Both the position numbers and the translations under genes were made by a program. Of a stretch of 64,000 bases of DNA, positions 34,857 to 46,784 are shown piece by piece. The stretch comes from Tubulanus polymorphus. Taxonomy: Eukaryota; Nemertea; Palaeonemertea; Tubulaniformes; Tubulanidae. Position 1 is the stretch's first letter, and each line of letters starts with the position of its first letter. The notes beneath the pieces were generated by a model that made no database searches, had not been told where the DNA came from, and saw nothing but the letters and a program-made list of their open reading frames with translations. The DNA lies in the NCBI RefSeq assembly GCF_964204645.1, contig NC_134035.1, forward strand, positions 6,200,501 through 6,264,500. The letters are read 5' to 3'.

Positions 34857-35688
34857 TATGGTGGCTGATAAGGGCCAGAGCGTAAAATTTGGCGCGCCAA
34901 AACGGAGAAAATTCCGTTTTGGCGCCCTCGCCAAAACGAAATTTCGTTTTGGCGCCCCCACCAAAACAACGAAAAACGTCGAAATTTCTCTAAAAGTTCG
35001 TTCTGGCGCGCCAAAACGGAGAATATTCCGTTTTGGCACCCCCGCCAAAACGAACTTTAAACCACGTAAAATAATTCTATATATACGTAAAATATTTTCA
35101 TATATGCAAATTTATGCAAATTACACACAAGATCAACGCGCCAAATTGAAAAACAATTTTACTGTGGTTGAATGCTTGTTTTGGCGGGGGCGCCAAAACG
35201 GAAATAACCGCGCCAAAACGAAATTTTCTTAGTTTTGGCGCGCCAAAACCAACTTTTAGAGAAATTTCGACGTTTTTCGTTGTTTTGGCGGGGGCGCCAA
35301 AACGAAAGTTCGTTTTGGCGGGGACGCCAAAACGGAATTTTCTTCGTTTTGGCGCGCCAAAACGAACTTTTAGAGAAATTTCAACGTTTTTCGTTGTTTT
35401 GGCGGGGGCGCCAAAACGAAAGTTCGTTTTGGCGGGGGTGCCAAAATGAAAGTTCTCTCCGGAATTTTCTCCGTTTTGGCGCGCCAAAACGAACTTTTAG
35501 AGAAATTTCGACGTTTTTCGTTGTTTTGGCGGGGGCGCCAAAATGAAAGTTCGTTTTCTTTGTTTTGGCGCGCCAAAACGAACTTTTAGAGAAAATTGGA
35601 CGTTTTTTTTCGTTTTGGCGTTCTGGCGTTCTGGTGCCCTCATTTACATACCATGAATTTTACGCTATGGCCCTTATCAGCCACCATA
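34857..35688. mobile_element. foldback element with satellite arms full of GGCGCGCC palindromes
   Basis: The ends tatggtggctgataagggcc and its inverted copy match those of 22959-23184. Between them the sequence is built almost only of ttttggcgcgccaaaa, ttggcgggggcgccaaaac and aacttttagagaaatttcg, with a higher-order period near 120 bp in the right arm and inverted units in the left arm. The left end has lost the tcctggtatgtaaatgagg segment that the right end keeps. ORFs predicted inside are a by-product of the repeats. Confidence 0.88.
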
Positions 35689-36076
35689 ATTTTCATTTGT
35701 TCTGAACATTTTTCTAGTCTTCATTAAGCATTCGTGCACGATAGCGCACACTAGATGTGCACTCGTGCGCACACTGAAGGCAAATGGCTTAGATTACAAG
35801 GTAGGAGTTTGTTGAAAAGTAGAAGAGCATTTTGTTGCTATTATTAAAACATAAGGATTTATAAGGGATGGTTAGCGTAGTTCAGGAGGGAATAGAATAG
35901 AAGTTGTAGGACTGAACATACCAAATAGGGTAAGGTAAGAAGCGGGTGAGATTATGGTTTAGGAATGTGAGAAATATACGAATTAGTATATAAGTCTAAG
36001 GTTTTTGGATCAGGGAAAGAACTGGAGGGAGTTGAGAAAGAGAGGGAGAAAATGCAGAAATAATGTAACTAATAGT
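35689..36076. other. spacer, no gene seen
   Basis: Purine-rich sequence with small gaggg and gaaag runs before the Penelope-like terminus. No ORF or repeat with support. Confidence 0.4.
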
Positions 36077-36216
36077 ACGATAACCACACTCAAACGTGGT
36101 GAACGGATAATAGGATAAAAACCCACTATATTGAAAGAATTTAAAATCGAGAATTTATTTCTAAAATGTAAAAACACAACGTTTCGATCTCACACTAGAG
36201 ATCATCGTCAGGTGAG
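36077..36216 (-). mobile_element. Penelope-like element terminus (copy 2)
   Basis: Second copy of the 18959-19120 segment. It shares gataaccacactcaaacgtgg and the acgtttcgatctc...gagatcatcgtcagg end. It lies between SLC22 copies B and C and has no attached RT ORF. Confidence 0.6.
36181..36214 (-). ncRNA. hammerhead-ribozyme-like motif (copy 2)
   Basis: Minus strand: CTGACGA, stem GATCTC/GAGATC with loop TAGTGT, then GAAAC followed by GTTGTG. The loop differs from copy 1 while the core and stem are unchanged. Fold and cleavage are inferred, not shown. Confidence 0.5.
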
Positions 36217-36419
36217 CCAATGTAACTAATATAGGAAGGAAATAAAGAAAGACTTGTTATCACTTAATATCCACAGTGGTACAGCATTAGTTAGAACAAC
36301 AATTGAGGACAGTCAGTGGATACAGCACTGGTTGCGAAGAACGTCAAGATATAACAAGTGGGGGAGAATTCAGTGGCATAACAATTGGTAGAAATTGTTA
36401 AGTACCATTACAGCAGCAA

Positions 36420-36915
36420 GATTGAACCACTTTTCTCGCAAGAATCATAACCTACACCGTGTACGTCCTGATATGATCTATTTGCATCACCTAACCTGTA
36501 TTGCGCATGTAAAAATGTGACAAGTTACAGACTGAGTGAGAGTCTCGGGTAAGAGATAATAGGGCTACATGAAGATATTCCATGAAGAATAATTCCTGTG
36601 ATTATTACCTTGGAATAGCAAACCCAACGAAGGAAACGGTAAAGCATATCACACTACCTATATGATGAGAAGTTCCATCGTGAAGCGGACTCGAGGAAGT
36701 AATCTGTCTGAGCTAGGTCCGCACCTGTCTGCGAGCACTGCAGGCTTCGTGATAAAACGTTTGAAACGAATGGGAAAATTGTAGAGATATTTTGTTTTTA
36801 CGCGGAGGTATTAAACACAGTATGTGGTAATACGATGTAAAGAGGAAATTTCAGTATTAGGTCTCAATTCATCATTAGGGCGCCCTAATGGTAATTTGAT
36901 ACTTGATACAGTAAT
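36420..36915 (-). pseudogene. duplicated promoter/first-exon block with a deleted SLC22 exon 1 (upstream of B)
   Basis: The block aligns with 46075-46535 and, from the exon on, with 55380-55800. On the minus strand the exon piece (about 36605-36675) keeps the 3' end encoding PSLGLLF and a donor, but its middle is deleted and contains stops. The 5' part, with gcgccctaatggtaatttga and ccccagctgac, is conserved in all three blocks. Confidence 0.7.
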
Positions 36916-36950
36916 TTCCCCCAGCTGACACAGCGATTACATAGGAATCC

Positions 36951-37706
36951 GGGTCATTATACCTCCGCCCAAAATACCTCCACCCAAATAAACCACACCG
37001 AGAATCCTTCGCCCAGAATACCCTCATATGTTTCCAAATTACCTCCAGGCCCTAGATCTATTGGGTTTATGCCTGAAGGACAAAAATTAGGAACCTTTAG
37101 GAACCCATCCAAGTTTGAATTTACAGGTCATATTCAAATAAACCAAAGTTCTGTACCGGTAGTTTAAAAGTAGTTAACAAAGTATAATGTTAATTTCAGT
37201 ATATTGTTCGAAGATCATTGATACAGTTAAATGGAAATGAACTGAATTCAATGTGTATACCGAAATGTAATACATTGTTTTCTTAGATTATAGGACTAAT
37301 CAATATTCTATAACCTAAATATTGAATTGTTTATAGAGAAATCTAGTATTAGATTAAAGACATGAGAAAAACTAATTAACATTCTATAATCAATATCTCG
37401 TTGTTTATTCAAATTGGGTCGATTTGTAAATTTCCCAGCCATAACTAATTGGAAGTGAACATTGTCATTAATTGTTTTTCAATTATTCATCAGTAAAGGC
37501 TTATATATACCGTAATACATTATATATGATCCTATACATGTATAATAGTCAATATTGGTGGTACTTTATACATCTGAATAATAGAATTTCTTTTAATTCT
37601 TGGTGGAGGTATTTTGGACACATATGAGGGTATTCTGGGTGGAGGAATTCTGTGTGTGGGATTTTGGACGGATGTATTTTGGGCGGAGGTATTATAGGCG
37701 TATCCC
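36951..37706. mobile_element. ~756-bp foldback element with CCTCCGCCCAAAATA-rich ends
   Basis: The left arm (36951-37047) holds tacctccgcccaaaatacct and ccagaataccctcatatg. The right arm (about 37600-37706) is its inverted counterpart. Each arm is itself a short tandem of tacctccnccnaaaata. The interior is AT-rich and non-coding. It was inserted just after the duplicated first-exon block. Confidence 0.87.
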
Positions 37707-37999
37707 TTTACATAGCGAATGGCTGTTATCGCGATGTTGATATCAACGTATAAAGAATAATGAAATTAGGAAAATGAAAGGAAAGTGTTAACGGTGGCAG
37801 GTGTCACCCTGATATAAGTCACACATTTCATAATCATATACATACCAATTTCATATTGAATGGTTCATAATATTTCATATCTCTTTCTATATGAAATGCT
37901 TAATAATAATAATAATAATAATAATAATAGTATTAATAATATAATATAACTTATGAATACAGTACAATATGTGCTTTATCGCAATCAACATGTCAGACT
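37707..37999. other. AT-rich spacer with (AAT)n microsatellite
   Basis: Holds a (AAT)n run at about 37901-37930. No other feature seen. Confidence 0.6.
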
Positions 38000-38358
38000 A
38001 CTCATTATGTATAGGCACTTCGCACCCGGTTCATTAAACCATATTTTAGAATAAGACCAAGTGCCTTCAAACTGATACAATTATTAAACTCTAAGAGCAA
38101 ACAGCTCTGTAACCTGTCTCGCTTTATACAGCAAGGATCAAAGTTTCTCTAACTCATATTAAATATGTACTGTTCAATGCCCGCCTTAAGCTATTGTTGA
38201 TTGATAAGTATTCATGTATTTCTTCTCATTTAAACCGTGTTTGTATGAATTCTGTAAACTGCATGGGTACGTGTACAATGTATGAACCTGTTTTTTGTGC
38301 TCTGTGCTAATGTAAATTTTGTGGAGCAATAAACTAATTGTAATTGTAATTGTATTTA
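38000..38358 (+). mobile_element. probable retroposon 3' end with (TTGTAA)n tail
   Basis: A non-coding segment ends in caataaactaattgtaattg followed by further tgtaat units, a short microsatellite tail typical of CR1/L2-type elements. No RT sequence is attached, so this is a guess from the tail form. Confidence 0.35.
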
Positions 38359-40429
38359 AAGTGATTAGCTCTAGCCTGTGCTCATCATTAATCAATTTGT
38401 GTCTCGCAAACATGTCACTAGGTGTTAGTTTGTGAGTCCTGATGTCTGCAACTTGTCTGACACCTAGTTCTCACTTTATACTAATGATTCTGTATATAAA
38501 GACTATGTTAAGTTATGATAAACACTCTCATTCCGGGATGCAATTAAGATTGTACATATAAGGTTTAAAATGCCTTGTTGTTCCTGATGGATGGAATCCT
38601 GTAGCGCCTGGTTTCAATGCTTGTTCTCCAGCCAGCCTGCCGATACAACAAACCGGCCGGTCACAGAGGAAAGGCATTAATCGCGGTAAGTATAAACAAG
38701 AAAATTAATTTTGATGAATTATTTGACGCCTGCGATAAAAACGTAGAATTTTTGGGATAAGCTAATGTGGAATTGCAAACTTGAAATCGAAGTTTTAAGA
38801 AATTTGGGGAATTATAAGATTTGGCGATTGGGTAGATACAGAGGTCTTCTCGACTCGGTAGTGGTTTTTTTATTGAAAATTGTCAATAATTGATAACTTG
38901 CGACCGACTTCATTCACTTTTTCCTCTAAGCTGGTCTGCGCAACTTCATTGCCTCCATGGTTGAGGAAGAGCTCTTCTGATGTCTGCGATCGACTTAGAA
39001 GCGTGTGGTCTAGCCAGCCGGCCCCGGTCCCGGTTTGGCAGTCACTCCATATCCTCCTTAATGTCATTCAAAATAACTTGTTTATGTTATTCTGTATGAA
39101 TTACGCATGTGTTTTGTATGTTGTATCTTCTTAGTTTAAGATTTGTTACTTTATCAAATTTGGGAATTTTATATGTAATAAGGATCAATAAAGAATTTAA
39201 TTGAATTGTCACCTAATACACATGCCATCAGAGGAAGCGGAGCCGAATATGATAGGTATGCTAAAATTGCTAATCTCATGAAACCTGCATACCCCTTATA
39301 TCGAACATATTTTCTAAAACATTTGAATATTGAAATTTTTTGTTGACACATTTTTATATTGACCGCTTGTAGCCGCCGATGAAATTCACGTCGGCCCTAC
39401 GCAGAGCGTAGATAGCTACGTCATTCCACCAGCATCTCCATGTCAGGGTCTTTCTTTTATGTCAGACTTCCAAATCGTGTATACTTCCGCCATTTTGACC
39501 GAATAATCCAATTTGTTTGGTGAACGGAAAAAATGGCCAAGGAAAATATCATTTATCATTTCATCAAATTATCATTTCGATTTATGTCTGCTTCTGATAT
39601 AATCATACATCCATTACTATTACAATACGTCTTCTAATAATATTCAATGCAATATAACATTTCGACGTTCAAATAGAGCTAATTATATAATCACAGAACG
39701 ACATTCTTTGTCAGTGGTATTTTGCCAAATAGCTTGTATGTGACGTTTTGCACATCGATTTACGGTTGTCGTTTGTAAAATGACGCTGAATGGTTCACAC
39801 TGTTTAGGTTTCATAATGGTAACGTTTTATAAGGCGTCAAAAAATAATTCATTGATATTTACTCGGAGGACCAGAAACTGTCAGAAACTGTCATTCTTGA
39901 ATTGATGTAAGAACTTTGATACACGTATCCGTAACGATAATCCAGGATCACACACGAGAGACGGCGATCGGTATAAATATATACAAGTATGTATGTTAGT
40001 ATCTTATACACATAAAGGTTACTTTTTACGATAAACAAAACGGTTCCGCTCACTGAGGCCTAACATAATGAGTTTATAAATGGCGGAAACGTTGAAACGT
40101 ATGGATGAACCTCTCCTGGATTAATGCTAGTTTCTGAAGCTTTAAGGAACGCTCCCAGACTTAAACGTCTATTGGTTTTCACTTTTGTGTGTGAGATAAA
40201 CTGCTCGCAAGCGCTCTAGAACCAGGGGCCAGTTTCACGAAAAAGTTTAACTCAAATTTTTTGATTAATTGCCATTGGTTACTTCATGTTTTCAATGAGG
40301 ACAACAATTCAAACTTAACTGTTTTAAGCTTACACTTTTTTCGTGAAACTGGGCCCCGGTGATATAACTTAATTCTGCATGTGAAAGTCTGAAGTTAACT
40401 CAAAGTAGGTCCCCGTAAATTATTAACCT
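38359..40429. other. spacer between copies B and C, mostly unassigned
   Basis: Contains a GC-richer stretch at 38880-39060 with a minus-strand ORF of 65 aa that I do not recognise, and a CCAGTTTCAC MITE (40225-40357). No host gene is evident. Confidence 0.4.
40225..40357. mobile_element. MITE-like repeat, ends GGGGCCAGTTTCACGA
   Basis: ggggccagtttcacgaaaaa at the left is inverted as tttttcgtgaaactgggccc at the right. The inner arms contain gtttaa/ttaaac. It is distinct in sequence from the CCAGTTCC and CCAGTTGCTC families but shares the CCAGTT end. Confidence 0.85.
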
Positions 40430-41235
40430 CGCCATACATCACGCGTATACTGGTTATAGTGAACTGGACTCGTCACGCATGAATGCGAGTAACCTAGATC
40501 TACTGATCGTTCTCTCAGAATACGTGTCTTTTTGTGTTTACTAGAGATATGGATCTGTCGATAGAAAGAGTGTCCGATTTCGAAAAATTCGTTAGAGAAG
40601 CACTGTCAAAAATGCAAACAACTGTTATGAAAATAGATGCCAGGCAAGATAAGTACGAAAAATGGTGCAGCAACCTAGACAATACGATCACCAAACATGA
40701 TGCTGCACTGGATGAACTTACAAAATCAGCTGAATTTGGGGAAAATTGGGGAAAGTGCAAATAAAGCTCTATTTTTTGTTTTGAAAAAGGTCCAACAGTA
40801 CTCTTTAGATACAGACATAGGTTTAGAACTTTTTGATGCTATGGTCGAACCAATCCTTACGTATGCATGTGAAATATGGGGTTACGAATCAACTGCTATT
40901 TTAGAGAAATCAAGACCAATTTACTCAAAAATGGAGGGCCGATTGCCGCAACAGCTCAAAAGGACTACTGTATTCTATTATCAAAACCAAACTTAAGTTC
41001 GAACCATATTTGCATGACCTCCCTATTTCATTGCGACGCACATTGTGCCGGTTTAGATGTAGTAATCACAAACTACCGATTGAAACCGGTAGATATAGTA
41101 ATACACCTCAAAACCAGAGATATTGTTTAAAATGCAACCAAAATGTAATTGGAAATGAATATCACTTTATTTGAATGTCCAGAATATACAATTCTAAAAT
41201 CACAGTGCTTACCAAAATTTTGTTTAACAAGACCT
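40430..41235 (+). mobile_element. internally deleted LINE family L-A copy
   Basis: The 5' part encodes a coiled-coil start MDLSIERVSDFEKFVREALS (40549-40764), which could be the ORF1 N-terminus. It runs directly into the C-terminal part of the RT protein: VEPILTYACEIWGYESTAIL near 40850, then LRRTLCRFRCSNHKLPIETG and YCLKCNQNVIGNEYHFI (to about 41165), followed by a stop. Most of the element is therefore deleted. The CEIWG block is shared with 27197-27397. Confidence 0.75.
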
Positions 41236-42026
41236 AATCATTATAAACTGATTATAAAAAGTGACGAGTAAATGACGAGTTGATAAAAGTAGATTTTCAA
41301 TAAAAACATAATATAAGAAAAGTAATTCAGTTTTCAATATCAAGTGTTAGCAAAATTTATTAAGCTTTTAGTATAAAAGAGTTAGCAAAGTGTTAGCACA
41401 TTAGTACAGTTTTTTGATATAAAGTGTTAATTCAGTTTTTCAGATAAAAGTGTTTGTAAAGTGTTAGTGAAAGTGAAGTTTTAATATATTAAGTGTTCAT
41501 AAACACACGCTTACATAAAAGTTTGTGTTTATTTGATTATGACCGGGACTGATATTCTTTAGCATGCAGTGACTTAAAAAATCAAATTGTTGCTAGGAAT
41601 TTGAATTGAAGTTTTATATAACTATAAAATATTAAAATAGAACAGCATATGACCGGATAAATGAGAGTGAAGCGAGGATTCGGCGATGATCCAACAGGAT
41701 CGTTAGTGTCACTGTGTTACCGCGCTTCAATTCCTTCTTCATTTCAATTAAATTCGAGTAAACTTTTCTGATTTTGGTAAATCAATTTGCAGTGAAATCA
41801 ATACCATACACTGAGTTAGAAAGTTAATCTAATATCTATCCGATCACTCGTTTGATAATTTTCTGATTAGGAAGCCTAAAAATCAAGTTCAAATTTCACT
41901 GAAATGAACTGCTTTTCAATACGAATGGCTCGATGTTTTGTTGCACCATCTTGTGTTGCCGGTATCCCGCGCACTTTTAGCCAACTCGGGTTTTCACCTC
42001 ACTTTAATGGATTATCTTGACTTGAA
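41236..42026. other. 3' flank of SLC22 copy C
   Basis: From about 41515 on it aligns with the 3' flank of copy A (16230-16590). Shared landmarks are ctgatattcttt-like sequence, aaatcaaattgttgct, atgaccggataaat, and cttttagccaactcgggttt. 41340-41480 is a degenerate tandem of an agtgttagcaaa-like unit. Confidence 0.7.
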
Positions 42027-44779
42027 TTAACGTATGTGTTCTGGTTCATGATGTCCATCGACAGTAGGGTTTAACAAGTTGTTGTTTTTAGGTCGGTCGA
42101 TGTCACTGATAGTTTGAGGCATCGGTATACCTCTAGTTTCCGGTAAGAGTAACATCAGCAAAGCGGTAACCAGTCCAATACACCCGAGAATTACGCCAGA
42201 CAACCAAGATATATATTGAGCCTGAAACAATTCGATTGTAATGTTGAAATGTTAAACAAGTGACAGGATTGAAAATGTAGGAAATAAAAACCTACCAAAT
42301 AAGCGGCGAATGGTGCTGTCATCGAACCTACTCGGGAAAACGCCGATGTGATTCCGATCGCACGATTTCTGTAAAAGAAAAAGACAAGAAGATTGCGAAA
42401 TACTGAACTCTATCTAAACCTATATGTACAACCACACTTGTATACCTGAAGTTAGTCGGGTAAAGTTCACTGGTATGGATGAAAATAATACCATAAGCTG
42501 CAGTGCAGCAGAATTTTCCAACGGTATTAAACGTCATAATTAACGGAACCAAATTCGTCTCTCCTTGAAATGAAAAAGCATATCAGAGTTTTCTGGTGAA
42601 ATATCTGTAAGTGATCTGCTTATTCATATCATGAATCCAGATATACATTTTGTACGTACCGACACTTTCAGGAGCGAACGCCACAGCTATTAAAACTAGA
42701 CCGGTTATAGCATAAAGCAACATCAACGATACTCGTCTTCCAATACTGAAAAATATCTTCCATATTTAATCTGATTTATTCATGTTATGTCAAGGCGTCT
42801 TTCTATTGATGACTTTAAACTACAACTTACAACAAGAGTAGTAGATGCATCGTAAGGTAACTTGGTATTTCAATAGCAGCACTCAAAAAATAATTAGCAA
42901 ATCGATCCCCGGCCATAACTGTCGTACTCAGTGTCAACCCGTAATAAGTGAGACTTGTAAAAGGCCTACACAAATGAAAAAAAAAACAATATCGGTAGTA
43001 GAGAAAACGAAAGCGTCATCCAAATAGCCTGAATTATTCAGAAAATAAAATAAGTAACCGGTCTGAATATCTGTTTATACATTATAGGTCTTAAATAAGA
43101 CGCGTGTCTATGTTCGTATCATGGATGTGCATTGAACAATACCGATACTTACCAGATGATAGATTCCAGTATCGTGTATCGACGCAGTTTTGGATGTTTG
43201 AGAATCTGTAAAATTCCAATCGTTCCATTATTCGAGTCTTCACTAAACTTAGAACAGCCGACCATATTTCTGAACACTAGTTTAACACTATCCACAACCG
43301 CACTTTTATCTGAATATAACGTATTTAGGTCTGTAATAGATTCATTTTCATGAATGAATTGAAATATATCAGGTGAATTTCATCAATCTACTTTGAGTTT
43401 CTGTGGTTTTTCTAATGGCAGAAATGACGGCTGGTGAAAGCGAGCGTTTGTTAAATTTCGCTGCTTTTCTCAAAATTCTGATCGCTTCTTCGGGTCTGGA
43501 ATTTGCGACGAGCCACGCCACAGATTCATCGTAAAACCTAATTACAAAATGATATGATGAACATCTCCAATTTCGAATGGATATTTCATTATCGAAAAAT
43601 TCTATTTACCAAAGTCCTAGAATGGTGAAACAAGAAATGATACCCCCGACGATTTGCAGGTATTTCCAGTGAGTGAAATAGTAGCCGCAAACTCCAGTTA
43701 AAAGCATTCCCATCGTAAATGAAATCATGTGAAATGCGTTAGCGAATGAACGTTGATCGGTCGGAAACCACTCACAAACCAAAATATAACCAACTAAGGT
43801 AGCGCCCTAAAAGAAACAACCAAAGCATGGCGGAAGAAAAAATAGTTTCTCGTAAAATGACTTTTCTATCTTATAATTCTTCAGCTCTTTGTGTAATTTG
43901 TTTCTCTTGGACATTGGATGAACTTCTTAATAAACTTCAGGGATTTTCTAGGAATTGACTAGGAATTTAAGGCTTTAATTCATCATCGATAATAGAAATT
44001 ATTCACCATACTGAAAAGTCCGCTAAAGAATTTCATTGTAATGAAAAATGTTTGGTTGACAAAAATGACAGAAAGAAACATCGAAACAGCGAACAATAGA
44101 GAACAGACTATATACGGGATTTTCCTTCCAAAATAATCCGACCAAGGCGGCGCAACCACACTTCCGGCCAAGATACCCCCGAAATATATCGACATCGCTA
44201 GAGCGTTCATGTGATTGAATTCACAAACCCACGAAAACTGAAAATAGATAACTCATTTTATCATTTTTCTGGTGATTGGATCATGAGGATTAATCTGCAG
44301 AATGACTGACTGACCTGTTCGGTAAGAGTATGATAACCGTGTGACTGGTAATAGTAACCGTTTTGACAGACGACTGTGGTATTATCTGTAATTGACTTGA
44401 ATTGTCGACACTGATCGAATTTAATTTCTCCATCCTCACTAGTTGCATACGGTATCGACTGGTTCACTGTTTGATTCGCCGTAGGCAGTTTACAATGGTG
44501 TTCTGGAATCCATGCTGAATATTGTGAAAATATGAAAATTTTTCACTATCACGTTATTATGTAATTATGCAGTTCAATGTTAGTTGAAGAAAGTTGAAAT
44601 TTAACGTCAACTCAGGGCCTAATTTTCGGAATACATGTAATAAGATGTTGCTTACCTTGAAATATCAGGCCGAATGTACTTATAGCCGATGATGAAGACG
44701 CTATTTCAATAATAAACAACTGCAATATCTGATATCTTCCATATCTGCCTAACTCCTTCAAAGCGGTTTCTACTTCCAT
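42027..44779 (-). CDS. SLC22-family organic ion transporter, tandem copy C (11 exons)
   Basis: Intact member, predicted 553 aa. Exons in transcript order: 44656-44779, 44315-44514, 44007-44237, 43610-43806, 43392-43537, 43153-43309, 42831-42965, 42660-42745, 42446-42563, 42296-42368, 42027-42221. The start is MEVETALKELGRYGRYQILQ. The extracellular loop begins AWIPEHHCKLPT. Loop 2-3 is PPWSDYFGRKIPY. The C-terminus has PETRGIPMPQTI and is two codons longer than in A, B and D. In exon 7 it reads MAGDRFANYF where the other copies have MAGGRFANYF, which puts a charge in a predicted membrane-proximal segment. Copies A and C share AAYGxIFIHTSELYP in exon 9, and their 3' flanks align. Confidence 0.92.
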
Positions 44780-46074
44780 CGTGCTGTAAAAAACCTCTAC
44801 TGTAAACCGAAAATATTTCGAACCGATATCATGCTTTAACTAGACTATACTTTTAACAAACTTGTAAAACACGTAAATGTATAGTAAAAAACCTTTGATT
44901 TCTGCTTTTCTTTACATGAAGGATACGACGGACAGCATTTACTTTTTACTGGCTAAAGTTATCCTAAACTGTTATGTAGAATTTCTATGATTTCAGTGAT
45001 GCCAGTTGGAAGTTTGTGTTGTCGAAAATCTTTTTACTTGTTTAATCATTTTACTTAAATATTTTCTTATCTCTTTTTTGATTTTATGATCCGAAATCGG
45101 AAGCAAAGATAGTGATTGGTCGGATTTGCATAATTTTGCTTTAATCGAATTATTTGTTTGAAGGTGCAGACCTAGCTGAGAGGTTTTGAATCCGCAGCGC
45201 GATGGAATCAAGAGACTCTTTTAAAGGATTTAGGACGTTACGGGAAATATATATAAAATGTTTTAGGGAGAACTTTTAGGGAGTTTTCGCATCACCCTTT
45301 CCTTCTTTGAGTTTGCTATTCCATCCGATATTCATTGAATAACTTTTCGTTAAAACACCTCCATTTGCTTTTCTTGGGCAGGCGAAAACAGGTCATACTT
45401 TGCGAGGAAAGTGGTTCTTCGTGGTTCCCGCCTATTCTTCCTTCTCTGATGGAAATAGTTTTTCTACTGCCAAGCATATTCTGCCTTGAACAGCAAATTC
45501 AATGGATGTTGAATGTTCAGTGATTTTTTTATTAAGTTTAAGTTTAGTTTATTTGCTCAACAATAAGTACAATTGCACAGAGCACAAAATGTATAAATTC
45601 AATACATATTATACAAATACTAATAATTAATATGATAACAATAATTTCAAGCGAAGGCTGGTAAGCATTTGTTCAAAAATATAGATAACTTGATTAAAGT
45701 TTTTCTGTTTGAAATTATGGCAGCTGTAGGGTAACGTCAGTTGGTGTCGCCAATAGTAACTTGGGAGACATTTACTTCTTTGAACTTGAAAAAGGGGCAA
45801 ACCAAAAGAAAATGAATTCATCTCCTACAGCCGCTAAATTACACTTTCGACATATTCTGTATTTCCGTTCAATTTTGAATTAGAAAAAATCTTTATTATG
45901 ATTAGGGAAACTTAATCACGATTTGGGTCAAAACTGTAATCGAAGTTAATCACGCTCAAAACTTGCAGAATTTTAATGTTTTGTACAAACATTTTGAGCT
46001 GGTTTCGCAGTCAATTTCAGCGCAAATGTTTTATCTCAATTTCTAATTCCAGTATAACTGCAGAACAATTACAA
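44780..46074. other. upstream region of SLC22 copy C
   Basis: Promoter-proximal sequence of copy C. It includes an inverted first-exon relic and aligns in parts with the regions upstream of copies B and D (shared gcagacctagctgagagg). No further gene is seen. Confidence 0.5.
45215..45330 (+). pseudogene. SLC22 first-exon relic, inverted relative to the array (near copy C)
   Basis: On the plus strand aaggatttaggacgttacgg encodes KDLGRYGKY before a stop. After a frame change, VFASPFPSLSLLF follows. This matches the block at 33265-33345 and the exon-1 consensus. It is clearly broken and oriented opposite to the tandem genes. Confidence 0.75.
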
Positions 46075-46535
46075 GATTGAAGCACTTTCTTCGCAAGAAT
46101 CATAACCTACACCGTGTACGTCCTGATATGATAGTGAGAGTCTCGGGTAAGAGATAAGCGCTACATGAAGATATTCTAAGAAGAATAATACATGTAATTA
46201 TTACCTTGGAATAGCAAACCCAACGAAGGAAACGGCGTAGAACAACTCACTACTTCGATGATGAAAAGCCGAACTATTTGATATTTGCCGAATCGTCCTT
46301 AATCCTTAGAAACAGTCTGCACTTTCATCACGCTTCGGAATCTACCTGCGACCGGGAGCGGCTTTAAGCTATTACTAGACCCACGATATGAAGACGCGGA
46401 CGCGGAGGCATTTTGACACTTTGTGGTAATACGATGTACAGAATGAAAATTACTGTATGAGGTATCAAATCATCATTAGGGTGCCCTAATCGTGAATGAT
46501 TAGACACCTGATACCTTAATCTACCCCAGCTGACA
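46075..46535 (-). pseudogene. duplicated promoter/first-exon block with a stop in SLC22 exon 1 (upstream of C)
   Basis: The minus-strand exon (about 46212-46333) starts MKVQTVSKD, then TAA where leucine is expected, then GRFGKYQIVRLFIIEVVSCS and PFPSLGLLFQ up to a GGTAA donor. The exon has the same length and phase as the normal first exons, so one base change explains its loss. Flanking sequence matches 36420-36915. Confidence 0.8.
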
Positions 46536-46784
46536 GCAAAACGTTTTCACAACGTTTTATCAAGGCTGCCTACGAAACGAAACAACGTTTTATAGATGTT
46601 TAATAAACGTTTCAGCCATAAGTCTTCTTAGAGATTCAGGAATGTTTTTAACGGCCATAAAGACTTGTCCTTTTTGTCCTTTTTAAAAGGATTTAAGATG
46701 GCGGACTAGTGCGATCACGCATTCGTATATGTCCTGACAAAAATTATTTATCAAGTGTTTTTCACTGTGGATTTATAACGAGTA

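Noticed and set aside
34819-35576. Several overlapping ORFs on both strands between 34.8 and 35.6 kb
   Set aside because: They are translations of the palindromic GGCGCC satellite, with the same low-complexity peptides on both strands. Not genes.
34857-35688. Regularly spaced repeats that could suggest a CRISPR array
   Set aside because: The genome is eukaryotic, the units are palindromic with no unique spacers of constant length, and the whole is bounded by inverted ends.
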